Below are positions 54,078-56,941 of a stretch of DNA of 56,941 nt, in pieces. Source of the DNA: Aquidulcibacter paucihalophilus. Lineage in GTDB: Bacteria; Pseudomonadota; Alphaproteobacteria; Caulobacterales; Aquidulcibacteraceae. Made by a program: the position numbers and the translations under genes. Positions within the stretch are counted from its first letter, which is position 1. Each line of letters begins with the position of its first letter. Location: the NCBI RefSeq assembly GCF_002105465.1, contig NZ_NCSQ01000041.1, forward strand, positions 1-56,941, given 5' to 3'. The notes below the pieces were generated by a model. That model was not told the DNA's origin, made no database searches, and was given only the letters and a program-made list of their open reading frames with translations.

Positions 54078-55538
54078 ATGATTGGAATTACGGCTTTTGG
54101 TTCCTATGTGCCGCGCTTACGTTTACAAAAGAAGGCCATGGCCCAGACCAATGCGTGGCTGGCGCCTAATCTGATGGGCAAGGCCAAGGGCGAGCGCGCC
54201 CTTGGCAATTGGGACGAGGATGCGATTACCTTTGCGGTAGAAGCCGCCCGCGATGCCTTGGGCCCAGAGGATGACCGCTCTCACATCAAGGCGCTTTACT
54301 TTGCCTCGACTACCGCACCCTTCGCCGATCGTTTGAATGCCGGCATTGTCCAAGCTGCCCTAACGCTGGAGCCCGAGATCCAGGCCGCTGATATCTCTGG
54401 GACACAAAAGGCCGGCGTGACGGCTTTGGCGCAAGCCTTATGCGTGGCAAGTGGGGCACCCGATGGGGCAAATCCCTCTCTTCTCGTGGCGGCAGGGGAT
54501 CGGCGTGTACCTAAGGCGGTCTCTGCGCAAGAGTTTGACTATGGCGATGGTGGGGCTGCCATGGTGGTGGGGCGTCAGAATGTGCTGGCCGAATGGCTTG
54601 GCGGGGCGGCGAGCACTCTTGATTTCGTCGATCATTTTCGCGGGGCCGATGAAGCCTTTGACTATCAGTGGGAAGAACGCTGGATACGTGACGAAGGTTA
54701 TATGAAGATTGTCCCACCTGTCCTCAAGCGGGCTTTAGCGAGCGCAGGATTAGAGGCCGCCGCTGTCGATCACTTTATTCTGCCGTCGACCTTTAAGGGC
54801 ATTGCTGAAAGCATCGCCAAAAAGATGGGCATGAAGCCAGAAGCTGTGTCCGACAATTTGGGGACAATCGTCGGCGAGACAGGATGCGCCCATGCCCTTT
54901 TGATGCTGGCCGGTGTTCTTGAAAAGGCCCAAGCTGGGCAGACGATTTTGGTGGCGCAATTTGGCCAAGGCTGTGAAGCGCTGGTCTTTAAAGTCACAGA
55001 TGCGATCACCCGGTTTAAGCCCCGTACCGGCCTTTCAGGCTGGCTTGCCAATCGCAAGGAAGAGTCCAGCTATATGAAATATCTGGTTTTTAATGGGCTG
55101 GTGGAATGGGATAAGGGCATGCGGGCAGAGAAGGATAACAAAACCGCTCTCACCACGCTCTACCGCTATAATGACGGCATTTTAGGCCTTGTTGGGGGGC
55201 GCTGTCAGGTCACCGGCACCGTCCAATATCCGCGCACCCGCATCTCGGTTGCCCCCAATTCACCCCAAGTCGATAGCCAAGAGCCTTACAAATTTGCCGA
55301 ACGCGCTGCCAAAGTGCTGACCTATTCGGCCGATTATCTAACCTATTCGATGAACCCGCCCAATCATTACGGCCAGATCGATTTTGAGGGTGGCGGGCGG
55401 ATTTTCATGGACATTGCCGATGTGGAACCCGGCGAGATTGATAGCAGCACGCCTGTGCGCATGGCGTTTCGTGTGAAAGAATGGGATGATCGGCGCGGCT
55501 TCACCCGTTACTTCTGGAAGGCTGTTCCAGTTCGCTAG
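54078..55538 (+). CDS. HMG-CoA synthase-like thiolase-fold protein, Cys-to-Gln variant
   Basis: The 486-residue protein's N-terminal two thirds follow the archaeal HMG-CoA synthase/KAS III fold (MIGITAFGSYVPRLRL; FDYGDGGAAMVVG; NLGTIVGETGCAHALLML). The C-terminal third resembles a DUF35 OB-fold (TALTTLYRYNDGILGLVGG). By alignment from memory with archaeal synthases, the nucleophilic Cys is replaced by Gln110 (SGTQKAG), and the His of the FHQPN motif also appears absent (ILPST). The zinc-ribbon Cys set of DUF35 is reduced to one. A decarboxylase-like or non-catalytic role is therefore possible. GGGAGA precedes the ATG. Confidence 0.8.
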   Translation: MIGITAFGSYVPRLRLQKKAMAQTNAWLAPNLMGKAKGERALGNWDEDAITFAVEAARDALGPEDDRSHIKALYFASTTAPFADRLNAGIVQAALTLEPEIQAADISGTQKAGVTALAQALCVASGAPDGANPSLLVAAGDRRVPKAVSAQEFDYGDGGAAMVVGRQNVLAEWLGGAASTLDFVDHFRGADEAFDYQWEERWIRDEGYMKIVPPVLKRALASAGLEAAAVDHFILPSTFKGIAESIAKKMGMKPEAVSDNLGTIVGETGCAHALLMLAGVLEKAQAGQTILVAQFGQGCEALVFKVTDAITRFKPRTGLSGWLANRKEESSYMKYLVFNGLVEWDKGMRAEKDNKTALTTLYRYNDGILGLVGGRCQVTGTVQYPRTRISVAPNSPQVDSQEPYKFAERAAKVLTYSADYLTYSMNPPNHYGQIDFEGGGRIFMDIADVEPGEIDSSTPVRMAFRVKEWDDRRGFTRYFWKAVPVR

Positions 55539-55541
55539 GCG

Positions 55542-56114
55542 CTAGTTGGGGGCCGGAGCAGGGGCTGGAATCGGTTCGGTGAACCCGAACACTTCAGCAT
55601 TGTCAGGCATGGCCCCGTAATTGGCATTTTTACATCCAGACTCTGTTGTCTTCTTGTCGCGGACCTGCCACTGCACAATCCAGCTGGTGTTGCCGACCTT
55701 CGGGAAGATTTTATTGCCGCCAAGCCCGGTCAAGACTTCAGTCTTGAGCACAGCTTCAGGATTGGCGCTGGGCCGGTATGAGAGCAGCACGTCTTGGTCA
55801 CATTGATAGGGATTGCGCCAAGACACCACCAATTGCTTGCCGCGATCAACTTTGAATTCTTGGGTCGTCTCAGCGGGAATTTTGATCTTTCGGCTGGCGT
55901 TCAGCGGCTCTGGCAAATAGATGCCTTTCGAGGGCGAACCTGGATGGGGGCGCGACCATTCAATCGTGAAAAAGGCTTTGCCGATGAGATAGATAAACGC
56001 AATCACCAACCCAAGGGCAACCCGGCCAGCGGTTTCGCTGGGGTGTGGCGCTTCCGCGCGATGGAAGTCAACGCGCCTGATCCTGATTTGAGCCTTTACA
56101 TCATAATTTGACAC
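55542..56114 (-). CDS. Uncharacterised single-pass membrane protein
   Basis: I do not recognise this protein of about 190 residues. A GTG at 56114 preceded by AGAGG is the best start; the TTG at 56165 lacks a site, and there is no ATG in the N-terminal part. It has a basic N-terminus (IRIRRVDFHR), one membrane helix (AGRVALGLVIAFIYLIGKAFF), and a periplasmic domain with two Cys (NPYQCDQD and SGCKNAN) and Trp residues, ending in a Pro/Ala tail (PIPAPAPAPN). It is convergent with the thiolase-fold gene, with 3 bases between the stops. Confidence 0.65.
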   Translation of the reverse strand: MSNYDVKAQIRIRRVDFHRAEAPHPSETAGRVALGLVIAFIYLIGKAFFTIEWSRPHPGSPSKGIYLPEPLNASRKIKIPAETTQEFKVDRGKQLVVSWRNPYQCDQDVLLSYRPSANPEAVLKTEVLTGLGGNKIFPKVGNTSWIVQWQVRDKKTTESGCKNANYGAMPDNAEVFGFTEPIPAPAPAPN

Positions 56115-56214
56115 AAATAACCTCTTAAGTGGATCAACTATAGGTTTGACCGTCAAGTGTGACAAGGCTTGGGTATGTGCGCTTATGTTGTGACCACTAT
56201 GCGGTAATCTTGGT

Positions 56215-56232
56215 GCCTCGCCGAAGCGAGGC
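56215..56232. repeat. Short palindrome with CGAA loop
   Basis: A 7-bp stem GCCTCGC/GCGAGGC with loop CGAA lies about 100 bases upstream of the 55542-56114 gene. The motif CCGCCGAA nearby and at 56688 suggests the same repeat family. Confidence 0.5.
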
Positions 56233-56515
56233 GGGTTGAAGCGGCGTTACACCCCTACGATGTCATTGCCGCCGAAACGACGTAGAGAGTGGGGGCCTTG
56301 TGGGACTCTCCGGTTCTAGGTCTAGGCCTCGAGTGCCCCGATTGAGAATGGTATCGCGGATAGCTGCTTTGTTCTAGAAGGCTTTGGTGCAGGCCCTGCC
56401 TGCCCCAAAGGCCAAATTCGATTGTTCGCGGGCGATTGGACGGGTCAAGTCCGCTTTGCGCCATTGACGCGCGTTTGGTTCTTTGGAACCAAGTTGCGCG
56501 TTTAAATCAAGAAAT

Positions 56516-56578
56516 TAGGTCCACCTCCTTTCAAAAGAGGAGGTGGACCTAGGGCGGCAGATTTCCGAAGGAAATCTG
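56516..56578. repeat. Tandem palindromes (BIME-like unit)
   Basis: The first stem is 14 bp (56516-56529 with 56538-56551, arm TAGGTCCACCTCCT) with an 8-base loop. The second is 9 bp (56558-56566 with 56570-56578, arm CAGATTTCC) with loop GAA. Only 6 bases separate them. There is no T-run, so they are not typical terminators. Confidence 0.65.
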
Positions 56579-56683
56579 GACTTGACGCGACCCATCGCCC
56601 AATCACGCTAGAAGAAGCGGTTTGGTGGGCCGGAAGGATCACCAAAGCGCGTCCAGATAAAAAACCTAACCAAAACCACTGTC

Positions 56684-56776
56684 GTCCCCGCCGAAGCGAA
56701 GCGCAGAGCGGGGACCCCGTTACGCAGATGCACACATGGGGAAAATGATCCCGGATCGGCTCACGCCGTCCGGGAT
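56684..56776. repeat. REP-like inverted repeats
   Basis: One pair is GTCCCCGC/GCGGGGAC (56684-56691 with 56708-56715). The other is ATCCCGGA/TCCGGGAT (56748-56755 with 56769-56776) with an inner GGC/GCC stem. The second is the common GTCATCCCGG-type intergenic repeat core. Confidence 0.6.
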
Positions 56777-56813
56777 GACAGCGTTAAGGGGGCGGTCCTC
56801 ACACCAGCACCAA

Positions 56814-56933
56814 CACCTTGATCCCCGCGTGGGAAACCACCGGGGGTTTGCCTTGTGCTTGGCTGAAGCAAGCAGAGGGGCCGGGGCGCATGATGTGCGC
56901 CACTTAAAGTGGGCCAGATTAACGGACTGGCCC
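56814..56933. repeat. Structured repeat or RNA-like element, right copy
   Basis: The inverted relative of 1-95 is at 56814-56907. Stems: 56823-56827/56829-56832 with 56837-56840/56841-56845 around a GAAA tetraloop, with base 56828 bulged; 56856-56861 with 56869-56874; and 56885-56890 with 56896-56901. A further perfect stem GGGCCAG/CTGGCCC (56911-56917 with 56927-56933) follows, beyond the part visible in the left copy. The GNRA-type loop on this strand favours plus-strand transcription, leading out of the window. Confidence 0.6.
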
Positions 56934-56941
56934 GAATAAGA

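Larger units (their letters stand above)
56166..56941. repeat. Gene-free cluster of palindromic repeats
   Basis: About 780 bases without a credible gene contain at least six perfect or near-perfect inverted repeats: 56215-56232, 56516-56551, 56558-56578, 56684-56715, 56748-56776 and the structured element 56814-56907. Several are of the REP/BIME kind. The open frames here are fragments of these repeats and are not annotated as genes. Confidence 0.7.

Overview
The window is a chromosomal segment of an alphaproteobacterium, most likely of the Caulobacterales/Hyphomonadaceae type (inference). The supporting signs are a SUF iron-sulfur operon led by an Rrf2/IscR regulator with an IscS-like desulfurase, a small DUF2093 gene, a mitochondrial-type COQ7 hydroxylase, a tRNA amidotransferase GatCA pair, GluQ-RS, and an RNase E with a long Arg/Glu/Ala-rich tail. 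It is moderately GC-rich, densely coding and mostly core metabolism. I see no phage, no transposase and no CRISPR array. The clearest accessory insertion is a VapBC-type toxin-antitoxin pair inside the suf operon.

Layout. 1-178: structured repeat. 179-1564: class II DAHP synthase (shikimate pathway). 1591-6319 (minus): a copper-associated cluster of DUF2946 protein, TonB-dependent receptor, PepSY membrane protein and PCu(A)C copper chaperone. 6396-8481 (minus): M23 endopeptidase, DUF2093 protein and an unknown secreted protein. 8616-11411 (minus): citrate synthase and GltX, with divergent comEC. 13674-14345: alpha/beta hydrolase, divergent from the suf operon (14498-22813: iscR, iscS-like, sufB, VOC protein, [vapBC antisense], sufC, sufD, sufS, sufT, sufA), followed by TfoX-N and GNAT genes. 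24045-26240: LemA and two TPM-domain proteins. 26251-31972: HD hydrolase, EamA transporter, GluQ-RS, esterase, Pr6Pr membrane protein, HNH nuclease, XpaC-like protein. 31980-33820 (minus): COQ7, DsbB, ExoD. 33974-34058: tRNA-Leu(CAA). 34339-36985: small YjfB-like protein, DsbA-like lipoprotein, M48 metalloprotease. 37196-39688: RNase E, with a 5' leader carrying two hairpins. 40188-44131: AmiC-type amidase and PBP1A. 44228-48832: prfB, hrpB, a PLP dehydratase. 48844-50109: MFS transporter. 50355-50513: a 52-codon secreted peptide. 50787-52552: gatCA. 52615-55538: two-Rossmann flavoprotein and an HMG-CoA-synthase-like protein lacking its nucleophilic Cys. 55542-56114: unknown membrane-anchored protein. 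56166-56941: a gene-free cluster of palindromic repeats.

How genes work together. The suf genes form one tightly packed transcription unit behind a near-perfect palindromic IscR type-1-like site, which implies iron-sulfur feedback control. Amidase and PBP1A are adjacent peptidoglycan enzymes. DsbB and the DsbA-like lipoprotein are two parts of envelope thiol chemistry.

The most unusual observations are: (1) related elements at the two ends of the window, in inverted orientation, whose three hairpins keep pairing through compensatory base changes; (2) the thiolase-fold protein at 54078-55538, in which Gln sits where the catalytic Cys is expected; (3) the vapBC insertion in the suf operon with a probably leaderless promoter; and (4) hairpins upstream of RNase E that could serve autoregulation.
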